NCBI RefSeq assembly: GCF_009796845.1
Contig: NZ_CP047025.1
Coordinates: forward strand, 3,472,001-3,536,000
DNA: 64,000 nucleotides
Source: Cobetia sp. L2A1
Lineage (GTDB): Bacteria; Pseudomonadota; Gammaproteobacteria; Pseudomonadales; Halomonadaceae
Direction of reading: 5' to 3'
Below, piece by piece: positions 18,401 to 27,143 of this stretch. A program made the translations under genes and the position numbers. Within the stretch, counting starts at the first letter, position 1. Every line of letters begins with the position of its first letter. A model generated the notes under the pieces. That model was not told the origin of the DNA. It did no database searches and worked only from the letters and a program-made list of their open reading frames with translations.

Positions 18401-19514
18401 CCTCTCGCAGCAGGTCGAGGGTGAAATGAAGACCACCACCAATCATATCGACAACTCACTACAGGCCGCCGAGGAACTGTTGAGCACCCTGCTCGACATC
18501 TCCAAGCTGGATGCCGGCGCATTGGCACCGCGGCGCAGCATATTCCGCCTCTCCGATGTCCTCAAACCGCTCAAGGCGGAATTTGAAGTCATGGCAGAAA
18601 ATCGCGGGCTAGACCTCAAGGTCGTGATGACGCAGCTGGCGGTAGACTCTGATGGTCAGATGCTCAGACGCATCGTGCAGAACTTCCTGTCCAATGCTGT
18701 GCGTTATACCCGCCAAGGACACGTACTGTTGGGCTGTCGTCGTCTTGGCGACCGTATCCGTATCGAGGTGTGGGATACCGGCCCCGGTATCCCTGAATCC
18801 AAGCTGACCGAGATATTCCAGGAGTTTCGCCGTCTTGATCAGACCGAGCGTCACAAGGAAAGTGAAAAGGGGCTCGGTCTTGGGCTGTCGATAGCCGAGC
18901 GCATGAGCCGCGTACTGGACCACCCAATCACGGTGCGTAGCTGGGTGGGTATCGGCACCGTCTTCGCCGTCAGTGTCCCGATCAGCAAGGCACTGCCAGC
19001 TGCCGAGCACCCTGATGCCATACCCGCTCGCAAGCGTGCTGGCAACAAGCTGACCGGTTCACGCATCCTGTGTATCGACAATGAGAGTCTGATTCTCGAG
19101 GGCATGAAGGCGATGTTGTCTGGCTGGGGCTGTGAAGTGTTCACCGCCACCTCTATCGGGGGAGCTAAATCGGTCATCCGCAACCTGGATGGTGATCCCG
19201 ATGCCATTCTCGCCGACTATCACCTCGACAATGAGGTTACTGGCTTGATGGCACTGGATGCATTGGACGAGCGTCTGTCCAGCTCGGTGCCGGGTGTCGT
19301 GATCACCGCTGACCGTACTGATGAGGTCGCCGAGGAAGTGCGACGTGCTGGCTATCATCTGCTGCTCAAACCGGTTCGCCCTGCGGCACTCCGCGCTCTG
19401 TTGACGCGCACTCTGCAGGCCAATCGTGCCGAGAAGCATGTCAGTCTCGGAACTGGCGACGCGTCGGACGCCTCAGACGCAGCCGATACCTCGGAGACTC
19501 CACCGACAGACTAG
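15495..19514 (+). CDS. crbS: CrbS-type hybrid sensor histidine kinase with an SSS transporter domain
   Basis: The protein has 1339 residues. Order of domains: an SSS-family membrane domain (about 1-520, 12-13 helices); a STAC linker domain (about 550-640); two PAS domains (about 650-760, ending TYQDIT, and about 770-900, ending FFALYQDITERR); a coiled coil (about 905-945); a HisKA domain with ASHDLLQPLNAARLF (phospho-acceptor His about 954); a HATPase with QNFLSNAVRYT, DTGPGIPE and GLGLGLSIAERM; and a C-terminal receiver with phospho-acceptor Asp about 1241 (ILADYHLD) and a conserved K-P. CrbS senses acetate flux and signals CrbR to turn on acs and acetate uptake. The convergent downstream gene is crbR and the divergent upstream operon is the symporter, as expected. 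GAGAGGAGAG precedes the ATG. Confidence 0.9.
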   Translation: MFQGWWLIAVALAYIAVLFTIAWRGDRNAKKNGSPNRRPAVYSLGLAVYCTSWTFYGSVGQAATSGWAYLSIFIGPILTCLLFWPILLKMIRVAKRQNITSIADFIASRYGKTQSLAVFASLVALIGTLPYIALQLKAVSSAYQVLTDTSDVTRTPWLGDTAFYVAAIMALFAILFGTRHTDATEHHVGLLQAIAFESLIKLVAFLILGSYVTWGMFDGLGDLFTKADTYLALQQQLETQTFGSGFWAQTLLAMLAVFCLPRQFHVAVVENTHHEDARRARWLFPIYLIAISFFVLPIAAAGLTLFPDGSVSPDSFVLALPMAAGQTWLTLLTFIGGFSAATGMVIVAAVAVSIMISNEIVIPLLFRLRWFDTEARDYSHIVLLARRLTIVMILGLAYGFYLLIAEYSTLSAIGLLSFAAVAQFAPSLIGGLYWKRGNRLGVIVGLNVGFAVWAWTLLVPALAQAGLMPVEMVNHGPLGIDWLSPHGLFGFPFSDPLTHGVMLSLGLNLFFYIFVSQMTPQRVVERIQASLFVDSVETRQTSVSRPWTGSTSVSDLRVLCERFLSDEQVERAFEDYGRRSGQPLELHARASIDLIQFTERFLASVLGASSARIVVNSALQGRGIGISDVISIVDEASQVLEFNRALLQATIENIHQGISVVDQHMRLVVWNQRYLDMFRFPDNLIRVGAPIDRIFRYNAHNGEYGPGDPEEHVDQLLDAIRDGVPHRYVRYRQDGSVMEIQGNPMPGGGFVYTYQDITQQKSTEEALIRSENNIRIYTDNVPALIAYFDKECRYLFTNRAYEAVMGIDRTAVIGEPAEAAMPEDIYRQRAPWMTRALAGERVSFEISLEAPEGGVRYMLVTYTPHFSTKGNILGFFALYQDITERRLAEIALKETNENLEERVRVRTRELSQVNEALRTENRVRAEAEQALRQAKKLAEDANASKTRFLAAASHDLLQPLNAARLFTSALSQQVEGEMKTTTNHIDNSLQAAEELLSTLLDISKLDAGALAPRRSIFRLSDVLKPLKAEFEVMAENRGLDLKVVMTQLAVDSDGQMLRRIVQNFLSNAVRYTRQGHVLLGCRRLGDRIRIEVWDTGPGIPESKLTEIFQEFRRLDQTERHKESEKGLGLGLSIAERMSRVLDHPITVRSWVGIGTVFAVSVPISKALPAAEHPDAIPARKRAGNKLTGSRILCIDNESLILEGMKAMLSGWGCEVFTATSIGGAKSVIRNLDGDPDAILADYHLDNEVTGLMALDALDERLSSSVPGVVITADRTDEVAEEVRRAGYHLLLKPVRPAALRALLTRTLQANRAEKHVSLGTGDASDASDAADTSETPPTD

Positions 19515-19636
19515 TCGTTGCCCACATGGCCGTCGTCTTATCGCGGCGGCCATTGCGCTTGAGGGGAAATCGTCAACGATCGCCAGCACCTACGATGCCC
19601 AGTACCAGAAATGAGTCATGACTGTCAGCAGAAACG

Positions 19637-19676
19637 CAAAAGCCCGCCCTGTCAGTGACAGGACGGGCTTTTTCAT
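19637..19676. terminator. Bidirectional terminator between crbS and crbR
   Basis: AAAAGCCCG-C-CCTGTC and GACAGG-A-CGGGCTTTTT form a long stem with one mismatch, flanked by A- and T-runs. It serves both convergent genes. Confidence 0.9.
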
Positions 19677-19726
19677 GCTTTCAGCAACCTGCTGCGGCGG
19701 GCCTTACCTCAAGAACGAACCTGATG

Positions 19727-20389
19727 TCAGGAACGAACCTTCGGCGGCTCGACTTCAAGGCGCTGGGCCGCGATCACGGCCTGAGTGCGAGAATGCACAC
19801 CGAGCTTACGCAGAATGGCAGTCACGTGAGCCTTGATGGTGGCTTCAGACACACTCAACTCATAGGCGATCTGCTTGTTGAGCAGACCTTCAGTGAGCAT
19901 GTTGAGCACGCGGAACTGCTGCGGCGTCAACGAGGCAATGGCTTCGGCAAAGCGTGACTCATCTTCACTCGAATCGCCCATGGCTTCGGCGATATACGTC
20001 GGCAGCCACACCTCACCCTCAAGGATCTCGCCAATCGCTTCGGCAATCACATCAAGGCTTGCGGATTTCGGAATGAAACCGGAGGCTCCGTAATCGATCG
20101 CGCGGCGCACCACGTAGGGCTCCTCACTACCGGATACAACAGCAACCGGGATATCCGGGGTCTGACCACGCAGCTGAATCAAACCGGAGAAGCCATGGGC
20201 TCCCGGCATGTGCAGGTCCAACAGGATCAAGTCAGCATCGGGATGACGGGCAACAGCTTCGTTGGTCGCTTCCATGCTGTCGGCCTCAACGATCTCCGCC
20301 TGAGAGGCCACTTGCCTGAGCGCCTGCGTCAGTGCGGCACGAAAAAGCGGATGATCGTCTGCAACGATAAACTTCTGGGCAAAGGCCAT
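19727..20389 (-). CDS. crbR: CrbR-type LuxR-family response regulator
   Basis: About 220 residues. The receiver domain starts IVADDHPLFRAAL, has phospho-acceptor Asp58 in LILLDLHMPG, and ends near GFIPKSAS. A LuxR/FixJ helix-turn-helix follows (LTPQQFRVLNMLTEGLLNKQIAYELSVSEATIKAHVTAILRKLGVHSRTQAV). CrbR activates acs in Vibrio and Pseudomonas relatives after phosphorylation by CrbS. The frame is open to 20467, but ATG 20389 (MAFAQKFIVADD) is preceded by GGAGGAGA and fits the family. It converges on crbS and lies one gene away from acs. Confidence 0.9.
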   Translation of the reverse strand: MAFAQKFIVADDHPLFRAALTQALRQVASQAEIVEADSMEATNEAVARHPDADLILLDLHMPGAHGFSGLIQLRGQTPDIPVAVVSGSEEPYVVRRAIDYGASGFIPKSASLDVIAEAIGEILEGEVWLPTYIAEAMGDSSEDESRFAEAIASLTPQQFRVLNMLTEGLLNKQIAYELSVSEATIKAHVTAILRKLGVHSRTQAVIAAQRLEVEPPKVRS

Positions 20390-20617
20390 TGAGTCTCCTC
20401 CAAAACCCCGATGGTGATCATCGTCGACCTTCCTGGCCGACCAACAACCGCCGTTATTTTCTAGCATGTTACCCCATGGAACGCGCGTTTAACAAAGCAG
20501 CCCACCATCGGGAGACATACTGATGTTTCGCTCGGGGAACACGAGTATCGCACGGATTGAGGCCCGATGAGCGATCAATCCCTGCGCAAGTTCTGACAGC
20601 ACCCTAGGGATGGCGAA

Positions 20618-21580
20618 TCAGACCACCCTACCCGCAACGCGGCTGGCATGCCAGCCGACCAATGCCACACCGGCAATCAGCGCAAAACCGATCAGGCTGG
20701 CCACGTCCGGCACCTCTCCCCAAAGCGCCCACCCTGCCAACGCCGAGAAGACGATGGTCAGATAGGAATAAATCGAGACCTCACCTGCCGGTGCCATTCG
20801 ATAGGCGGTCGTCATCAGAATCTGACCACCCGCCGCAAACAGACCAATCCCCAGCAGTGCCAATGCCTGTGGACCGCTCGGCATTACCGGATCCATCAAC
20901 ATTGGCACCAGTGTCACGACGGTTGAGACCAACGAGAAATGTAGCACAATCGTTGCCGAGGCTTCGCGCCCCTTGAGCGCACGAATCAGCGTATAGGCTG
21001 CACCGGCCAACATCGCCGAACCAAGGCCGATCAACGCCGGTACCAGCGCCTCGGCACCGCCTTCGGCGAAAGCCAACTGGGGCTTGATAACCAATGCAGC
21101 ACCGCTAAAAGCGATCAACATGCCGACTAGACGCCAGCCACCAAGCCGCTCAGCCAGAAACAGTCCTGCAAACAGACTGACAAAAAACGGCGACAGCTTA
21201 TTGAGAATGGTGGCATCCGCCAGCAGCAGATGATCAATGGCGTAAAAGAAGCTCATCACCCCGCCCAGTCCAATCAGTGAACGCGCCAGCAATAATGGCT
21301 GATGATGCCAGTGGCCAAGTAATCGATCCCCCGCAATACGCACCATCACGACGGCCACACCAAGACTGATCAGGTTACGCACAAAGACTTTCTCGAACAG
21401 TGGCAGGTCACCGCTCAGTTTTACCATTGCGCCCATCAGCGCAAAGGATATGGCCGACAGGCACATGAGTACCACCGCACGTGGGCGATCCTCCCCATCC
21501 GAAGAGGCTGCGGCCGATGGCTCGGATGATGACGACTGGGGAGGTGTCGAGGATGTATCGGAATTACCTGCCACAGCCAT
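20618..21580 (-). CDS. DMT-superfamily (EamA) transporter
   Basis: About 320 residues with ten predicted helices in two EamA repeats, for example FALMGAMVKLSGDLPLFEKVFVRNLI in repeat 1 and AGAAYTLIRALKGREASATIVLHFSLV in repeat 2. The N-terminus is a Ser-rich cytosolic tail (SSTPPQSSSSEPSAAASS). Family members export metabolites such as amino acids; no substrate can be named. ATG 21580 is preferred to an ATG 27 codons upstream because the extra residues are out of character, but neither has a strong ribosome-binding site. It follows the acs terminator on the same strand. Confidence 0.85.
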   Translation of the reverse strand: MAVAGNSDTSSTPPQSSSSEPSAAASSDGEDRPRAVVLMCLSAISFALMGAMVKLSGDLPLFEKVFVRNLISLGVAVVMVRIAGDRLLGHWHHQPLLLARSLIGLGGVMSFFYAIDHLLLADATILNKLSPFFVSLFAGLFLAERLGGWRLVGMLIAFSGAALVIKPQLAFAEGGAEALVPALIGLGSAMLAGAAYTLIRALKGREASATIVLHFSLVSTVVTLVPMLMDPVMPSGPQALALLGIGLFAAGGQILMTTAYRMAPAGEVSIYSYLTIVFSALAGWALWGEVPDVASLIGFALIAGVALVGWHASRVAGRVV

Positions 21581-21757
21581 GAGATGTGTTCCAGAGAATG
21601 AGTAAATAAACGTGAAGATAAACAGGCACACGCGCCGCCAAGCGAATGTGTCTGCGAGCAATCGCAGAGAGGTGCATCAAGGGCATATAGAGTAGAGCGC
21701 CGCCCTGGATAGCTCAAGCTTCAGGCAGGTGACCTGCGCGCCACCCAAAGTCGGAAC

Positions 21758-21795
21758 ACGAAAAAGCGCGGAAGCCAGGCTTCCGCGCTTTTGTC
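21758..21795 (-). terminator. acs terminator
   Basis: AAAAGCGCGGAAGCC / GGCTTCCGCGCTTTTT forms a near-perfect stem with a T-run on the minus strand. It lies after acs and before the EamA gene. Confidence 0.9.
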
Positions 21796-21858
21796 ATATC
21801 GTTACAGCATCACAGGTTCTAGGCGCCTGAGCCGCCTATCACCCCATCGTCATACCGC

Positions 21859-23805
21859 TCAACGATTGGCGCGATGCTCGATCAATTCGTCGACTACTGA
21901 CGGATCTGCCAGTGTCGAGGTATCACCCAGGCCATCGGTTTCATTGGCGGCAATCTTGCGCAGGATACGCCGCATGATCTTGCCAGAACGGGTCTTCGGC
22001 AGCCCCGGTGCCCACTGGATGACATCCGGGGAGGCAATCGGTCCGATATCCTTGCGCACCCACAGGGTCAGCGCCTTCTTGAGCTCATCCGTCGGCTCGA
22101 TGCCATCATTGAGCGTCACGTAGATATAGATGCCCTGCCCCTTGATGTCATGGGGATAGCCAACCACTGCTGCCTCGGCCACTGCCTCATGCGCCACCAG
22201 CGAGGACTCGATCTCGGCGGTCCCCATACGATGCCCGGAGACATTGAGCACATCATCGACGCGACCCGTGATCCAGTAGTAGCCATCTTCGTCACGCCGG
22301 CAACCATCGCCCGTGAAGTACATGCCGTCGTAGGTCGAGAAGTAGGTCTGGATATAGCGCTCGTGATTGCCCCAGATCGAGCGCGCCTGTCCCGGCCAGC
22401 TGTCGAGAATCACCAGATTCCCCTCGGCGACTCCTTCCAGAATATTGCCCTCATTATCGACCAGCGCTGGCTGCACACCGAAAAACGGCAACGTCGCAGA
22501 ACCGGGTTTGAGGTCAGTAGCACCGGGTAGCGGTGCGATCATGATGCCGCCAGTTTCCGTCTGCCACCAGGTGTCGACCAGCGGGCAACGGCCTTTGCCG
22601 ATGACGCGATGGAACCACTCCCATGCCTCGGGATTGATTGGCTCGCCCACCGATCCAAGCAGTCGCAAACTGTCACGGGAACTGGAATCCATCACCGCAT
22701 CACCATGCGCCATCAATGCACGTACCGCCGTCGGCGCGGTGTAGAGGATGTTGACCCTGTGCTTATCGACGATTTCACCGATACGACCGTGGGTCGGATA
22801 ACTAGGCACGCCCTCAAACATCAGCGTGGTAGCGCCATTGGCCAGTGGCCCATAGACGATATAGCTATGGCCCGTCACCCAACCGACATCAGCGGTACAC
22901 CAGTAGATATCACCATCGTGATAATCGAATACATAGCGATGCGTCATCGCCGCATAGAGCAGATAGCCACCAGTAGTGTGCTCCAGACCCTTGGGCGTGC
23001 CGGTGGAGCCTGATGTGTAGAGGATGAACAGCGGGTCTTCCGCCCCCATCGCTTCAGCTGGACACTCGCTGGATTGGCGATCGACCAGCTCATGGAACCA
23101 CACATCACGGCTGTCCCACTGCACCTCACCACCGGTCCGCCTTACCACCAGTACGTGATCAACACAGTCAGTACCGTCGCGCTCCAGCGCCTCATCGACA
23201 TTTTCCTTGAGCGGCACACGCTTGCCGCCGCGCAGCGACTCATCGGCAGTAATCACGATACGTGAGCTTGAATCGCTGATACGTCCCGCCAGTGCATCCG
23301 GCGAGAAGCCACCGAACACAATCGAGTGCACGGCACCGATGCGGGTACACGCCAGCATCGCCATCGCGGCCTCAGGAATCATCGGCATATAGAGCGTCAC
23401 GACGTCACCGCGATTGACGCCCAATTCCTTGAGGCCATTGGCAAACTGGCAGACACGCGCATGCAGCTCGCGATAGGTGATCGACTGGGATTCGTCAGGG
23501 TCATCGCCCTCCCAGATAATGGCGACCTGATCACCGCGCGTCGCCAGATGCCGATCAAGACAGTTGTGCGACACGTTGAGCTGTCCATCCTCGAACCAGC
23601 GCACATCGACATTGCCGGGGCCAAAATCGGTATTGCGAATGATCGAAGGTGCACGGAACCAGTCCAGCGTCTTGGCCTGCTCGGCCCAGAAGTCGTCGGG
23701 AGCCTCTACCGACTGCTTGTACATGGCCTTATAGCCTTCGCGGTCTACCCAGGCACGGGCAGCGACGTCGGATGCGACCGGATGGAGCTTGGCATGTTCG
23801 CTCAT
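21859..23805 (-). CDS. acs: Acetyl-CoA synthetase
   Basis: About 648 residues, normal for Acs. It converts acetate, ATP and CoA to acetyl-CoA through acetyl-AMP, and is the high-affinity assimilation enzyme. Motifs: A3 [20 protein letters not shown]8-type [18 protein letters not shown]; and the A10 motif [10 protein letters not shown], whose second lysine is the catalytic, reversibly acetylated residue. The frame is open 46 codons further, but ATG 23805 (MSEHAKLHP) follows AGAGGT and matches the family. Regulation by CrbS/CrbR and post-translational control by CobB are expected from neighbours and from the family. Confidence 0.97.
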   Translation of the reverse strand: MSEHAKLHPVASDVAARAWVDREGYKAMYKQSVEAPDDFWAEQAKTLDWFRAPSIIRNTDFGPGNVDVRWFEDGQLNVSHNCLDRHLATRGDQVAIIWEGDDPDESQSITYRELHARVCQFANGLKELGVNRGDVVTLYMPMIPEAAMAMLACTRIGAVHSIVFGGFSPDALAGRISDSSSRIVITADESLRGGKRVPLKENVDEALERDGTDCVDHVLVVRRTGGEVQWDSRDVWFHELVDRQSSECPAEAMGAEDPLFILYTSGSTGTPKGLEHTTGGYLLYAAMTHRYVFDYHDGDIYWCTADVGWVTGHSYIVYGPLANGATTLMFEGVPSYPTHGRIGEIVDKHRVNILYTAPTAVRALMAHGDAVMDSSSRDSLRLLGSVGEPINPEAWEWFHRVIGKGRCPLVDTWWQTETGGIMIAPLPGATDLKPGSATLPFFGVQPALVDNEGNILEGVAEGNLVILDSWPGQARSIWGNHERYIQTYFSTYDGMYFTGDGCRRDEDGYYWITGRVDDVLNVSGHRMGTAEIESSLVAHEAVAEAAVVGYPHDIKGQGIYIYVTLNDGIEPTDELKKALTLWVRKDIGPIASPDVIQWAPGLPKTRSGKIMRRILRKIAANETDGLGDTSTLADPSVVDELIEHRANR

Positions 23806-24168
23806 GATGGTACGACCTCTGACAAGTTGGCGGGCGACGCAGGTATCGACATTATTATTGTCTGGAGCGGATGGCATGCATGGCGAGACGCTGGCCATGG
23901 CAAAACTGCCGATGGAACATTCATACGCTCTTGAAGACGACACCTTGCGAGTCGATCAAAGTCAGATCCAGCTTAAACCCAAGCATGGGGGGGCCACACA
24001 CTAGACCTTGGTAGAAAAATTTTTACTATTAATTTCAACTATTTATCAACAAATAGAACCAAGGTCACAGCGACTTTCGGAGGAGAAGAACACTCCTTTG
24101 GGAGGAGAGAAACCCGATATTGCGTGATTGCAGGTATCAACGGGGGATGCGAGAAAAGAAACATGGCC
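23806..24168. other. acs upstream regulatory region
   Basis: This 363-base gap has no gene. Its centre (24010-24056) is markedly AT-rich for this genome and is framed by the 9-bp inverted repeat GACCTTGGT (24004-24012) / ACCAAGGTC (24058-24066), with a second inverted repeat CTATTT / AAATAG inside. It should hold the acs promoter and operators. Confidence 0.55.
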
Positions 24169-24807
24169 TTATGACGAGACCAATGGCCCGATCAACATTT
24201 CACCGCAGCGACGGCAGCGGTAACGGTGACCACGGCAGGCATTGGCATGCCGACGATGGCTGAAGTAATGCGGTGCATCACAGGCGCAGCCGTAGGCCCA
24301 CGGCATGGGACTGGCTGCCGAGACATCCATGCGATGTGTCACGTCGGGCATCACGCCATACAGATTGGTCATCACCTGCTGCCATTCTGGCCCATGCGGC
24401 TTGACGCGATGCCTACCCGCACGCTCCACCACTTCCATCACTACCCAATGCGCCACTTCATGCGGCACCGTCTGAGACAGGAAGTGTTGGCGATTCTCAC
24501 TGAGAAGCTGCCAGTTGAAGCGCAGCCGCTGACGCGCCGAGTCCGCGGTACCCGCAGTGCGTCCCTTGAGACGGCAGGAAATAGACGGCATGCGCAGTGC
24601 GGGAAATAACACTCGCGCACGCGCCAGACAGGCCAGCGCCTGAGCCTCTAGTGCGGCATGCAAGGCTGGGGCCGTCAGTGCCGCCAGCGTCGTCTCATCG
24701 GCCAATGGCAACGGCGCAGCTGGCACCTCTCCCAAACAGGCCAGTGCATGGCCTGCGGGAAAGCGGTAGCGGCTAACGACAACGCGAGGCGTGGAAGGAG
24801 AAGGCAT
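24169..24807 (-). CDS. sprT: SprT-family zinc metalloprotease-like protein
   Basis: The 212-residue protein has the zincin motif V-P-H-E-V-A-H-W, the typical SprT zinc site with Glu as catalytic base. A downstream H follows in HGPEWQQVM. The C-terminal part is zinc-ribbon-like, with paired cysteines (CACDAPHYFSHRR...CRGHRYRCRRCGEML). The N-terminal region (LACLARARVLFPALRMPSISCRLKGRTAGTAD) matches SprT. Bacterial SprT is poorly characterised; a relation to eukaryotic Spartan DNA-protein crosslink proteases is by family only. It is transcribed towards acs and diverges from the UPF0149 gene. Confidence 0.9.
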   Translation of the reverse strand: MPSPSTPRVVVSRYRFPAGHALACLGEVPAAPLPLADETTLAALTAPALHAALEAQALACLARARVLFPALRMPSISCRLKGRTAGTADSARQRLRFNWQLLSENRQHFLSQTVPHEVAHWVVMEVVERAGRHRVKPHGPEWQQVMTNLYGVMPDVTHRMDVSAASPMPWAYGCACDAPHYFSHRRHANACRGHRYRCRRCGEMLIGPLVSS

Positions 24808-24980
24808 GACACGAACACCAGAGTGCAGGAAAGATGGCTGAGCTGAACGACTCAGTCTCAGTCGCGCGTATAGATACCGAGCGTCACAAAATACTCAGAC
24901 ACAAAATGATACACTAACGCCATTCGCAGTTGCTTCAGGGCGCTGCCCGACTCCTATCCCTTGCACGTGAGACTCTCCCC

Positions 24981-25697
24981 ATGGCCGAGCCTGTCCAGAC
25001 CCAGCCGCTGCTGGATGATGAATCCCTCGATACTCTCGACGAATTCCTCGAATCCGACCTGGTCGGCCCGGAAGCGCTCGATATCATCAGTGCGCACGGC
25101 TTCATGCTGGCGCTAGCCATTGCGCCGCGTGAAGTGCCGTCCAGCCTGTGGTTGCCGGAGCTGTTCCAAGGCCAGCCGGCCTACGAAAGCCCGCAGCAGG
25201 AAACCGAGATCGTCGCGCTGTTCGAGAAGATGCGCAGCAATGCCATTGAGGCACTGGAGCACGGCATACTGCCAGAACTGCTATTCGAGCTGGAGCTGGG
25301 CGGAGTCGATCCGGTCGAGACACCGATCGGCGACTGGTGCGCGGGCTTCATGGAAGGCGTCTTCATGGACGAAGAGGCATGGTTTGGTACGCAGGAAGAG
25401 TCTGCTGCTGAACTGTTGTTGCCTTTCATGGCCATTTCCGGCGTCTTCGATGATGAAGATGCTGAAATCGGCGAGCTGATTGCCGACCCCATCGGTGCCC
25501 AGCGCTTCGTCAATCAACTGCCCGAGTTGCTGCTGGATCTGTACCTGCTGTATCGCGTGCCGCCGGAAAGCCCCAAGCCGTCACCACGCCGCAAGGGATC
25601 TGCTACACCAGCTACCGTTGCACCGGGGGCAGCGGGCATCCCGCGTAGCAAGCACGCTGGCAACAAAGGTGGTGGCAAGGTTGGCAAGAAGCGCTAA
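24981..25697 (+). CDS. UPF0149 (YgfB/YecA-like) family protein
   Basis: About 238 residues, acidic and helical for most of its length: LDEFLESDLVGPEALDIISAHGFMLALAIAPREVPSSLWLPELF, then a central GDWCAGFMEGV and LLPFMAISGVFDDEDAEIGEL. This pattern is typical of UPF0149 family proteins, whose function is largely unknown. The C-terminal 40 residues are Pro/Gly/Lys-rich and basic (ending NKGGGKVGKKR), a likely disordered nucleic-acid- or metal-binding tail. YecA-like members often end in a SecC zinc motif, which this tail lacks. ATG 24981 (MAEPVQTQ) is preferred over an upstream in-frame start at 24930. Confidence 0.82.
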   Translation: MAEPVQTQPLLDDESLDTLDEFLESDLVGPEALDIISAHGFMLALAIAPREVPSSLWLPELFQGQPAYESPQQETEIVALFEKMRSNAIEALEHGILPELLFELELGGVDPVETPIGDWCAGFMEGVFMDEEAWFGTQEESAAELLLPFMAISGVFDDEDAEIGELIADPIGAQRFVNQLPELLLDLYLLYRVPPESPKPSPRRKGSATPATVAPGAAGIPRSKHAGNKGGGKVGKKR

Positions 25698-25721
25698 GCC
25701 GCTTGTGCTGATAGTCAGCTG

Positions 25722-25764
25722 AAAAAACACCGGGCAGCCTCTACAGGCTGCCCGGTGTTTTTTT
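25722..25764. terminator. Bidirectional terminator between the UPF0149 and cardiolipin synthase-like genes
   Basis: AAAAAACACCGGGCAGCC / GGCTGCCCGGTGTTTTTTT forms a strong stem with A- and T-runs on both sides. Confidence 0.93.
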
Positions 25765-25792
25765 GCCTACTCTGAAAATTCGCCAGATCCAT

Positions 25793-26914
25793 TCAGCGCA
25801 GGCGCGTCACGAGGCTGTCGAGAGCGCCATACCCCCACTCACGACACCTCTGAAGCCAAGGACGTTTCAGCCAGGCAGCCTGTGTAATCTCTACGCTACG
25901 CGTGAAGTGGCTCTCGAAGAGTGCTGCTACCTCTGCCGCAAAACGGTGGTCCTGCACCTCCTGATTGGCCTCAAGATTCCACTGCAGGCTCCAGTGATCA
26001 AAATTGCACGACCCTATCGTGACCCAATCATCCGCCAGCGAAAACTTGGCATGCAGAAAGCTTGGCTGAAATTCATGGATACGCACCCCTGCCTTGAGCA
26101 ATCGCGTATAAAATCGCTGTCCCGCCGAGCGCACGCCTGGATGATCGTGATGATTCCCGGCAATCAACAGACGCACATCGACACCCCGCCGTGCAGCACG
26201 CCGTAGCCGGCGTCGCATGCTGTAGGTCGGCACGAAGTACGGCGTGCAGATCCACAATCGCTTGCGGGCACTGCTGGACTGATGCTGCAACGAGTGTCGA
26301 ATGGCCTGATAGCGGAAACCATGCCCCCAGACAACACGTCCACGCATGCCGAGATAACCATCAACACGCGTCGCGCTGATGTTCACACCACATACTGCCT
26401 GACGACTACCGGGCCCAGCACTGGCCTGCGAGTCCCACACGCGCGCAAAGAGACGCACCCAGTCCCTGATGCAGGGTCCCTGAATGCGAACCGCCACCTC
26501 TGACCACGCCTCAGCAAACACATCCACCGCACCGAAACCGCCGGTGAAGCCTACCTCCCCATCCACCACGAGTAACTTGCGATGATCACGGGTCAGATTA
26601 CCGCTCAATCGCCACCAGCGAAGCGGGTTATAGATGCGCAGCTGAATACCAGCATCAATCATGGTCTGCCGGTCCGATTCATTGAGCCCTAGCGACCCGA
26701 AGCCATCCAGCAACACCAGTACATTGACGTCGCGTCTACGTGCCGTACAAAGCGCTTCAATCAATATATGGCTCAAATGCCCGCTTTCGGCCAGATAGAG
26801 TTCGAGTAAAATCGATTGCCCTGCTTCATCCACTGCCTTGAGCATACTGGGCAGGAAACGTGCGCCTTCCGGCAGCAAGGTAAAACGATTGCCTGATCGC
26901 CACATTCCCAGCAT
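25793..26914 (-). CDS. Phospholipase D-family cardiolipin synthase-like protein
   Basis: About 373 residues with two HKD motifs. The first, HRKLLVVDGEVGFTGG, is near residue 110; the second, HAKFSLADDWVTIGSCNFDHWSLQWN, is near residue 290. Between them lies a KRLWICTPYFVPT strand. The length and arrangement fit ClsB/YbhO-like synthases, which lack long N-terminal membrane helices, so it should join phosphatidyl groups to make cardiolipin at the inner membrane. A frame is open to 26968, but ATG 26914 follows AGGAGG with six bases of spacing, which decides the start. It diverges from plsB, the first enzyme of phospholipid synthesis. Confidence 0.87.
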   Translation of the reverse strand: MLGMWRSGNRFTLLPEGARFLPSMLKAVDEAGQSILLELYLAESGHLSHILIEALCTARRRDVNVLVLLDGFGSLGLNESDRQTMIDAGIQLRIYNPLRWWRLSGNLTRDHRKLLVVDGEVGFTGGFGAVDVFAEAWSEVAVRIQGPCIRDWVRLFARVWDSQASAGPGSRQAVCGVNISATRVDGYLGMRGRVVWGHGFRYQAIRHSLQHQSSSARKRLWICTPYFVPTYSMRRRLRRAARRGVDVRLLIAGNHHDHPGVRSAGQRFYTRLLKAGVRIHEFQPSFLHAKFSLADDWVTIGSCNFDHWSLQWNLEANQEVQDHRFAAEVAALFESHFTRSVEITQAAWLKRPWLQRCREWGYGALDSLVTRLR

Positions 26915-27143
26915 CCCTAGCCTCCTGTGACCCCAGCGCCCTGACATGACAGCCGAGATCGGCGTCATTAGACAGAATGCGTATAATGATCAATATCATG
27001 CACATGACCACGCGCACCAGTCAGATCATATGGAAGTACCAATAACCCCGATTCACCGTCTCTGATGCATTATCTCTGTTTTATTCATCGCGATACCGCG
27101 GCCCTCAGCTGATCGTCTTCGAGCACACCTGCGAGACTTCCCC

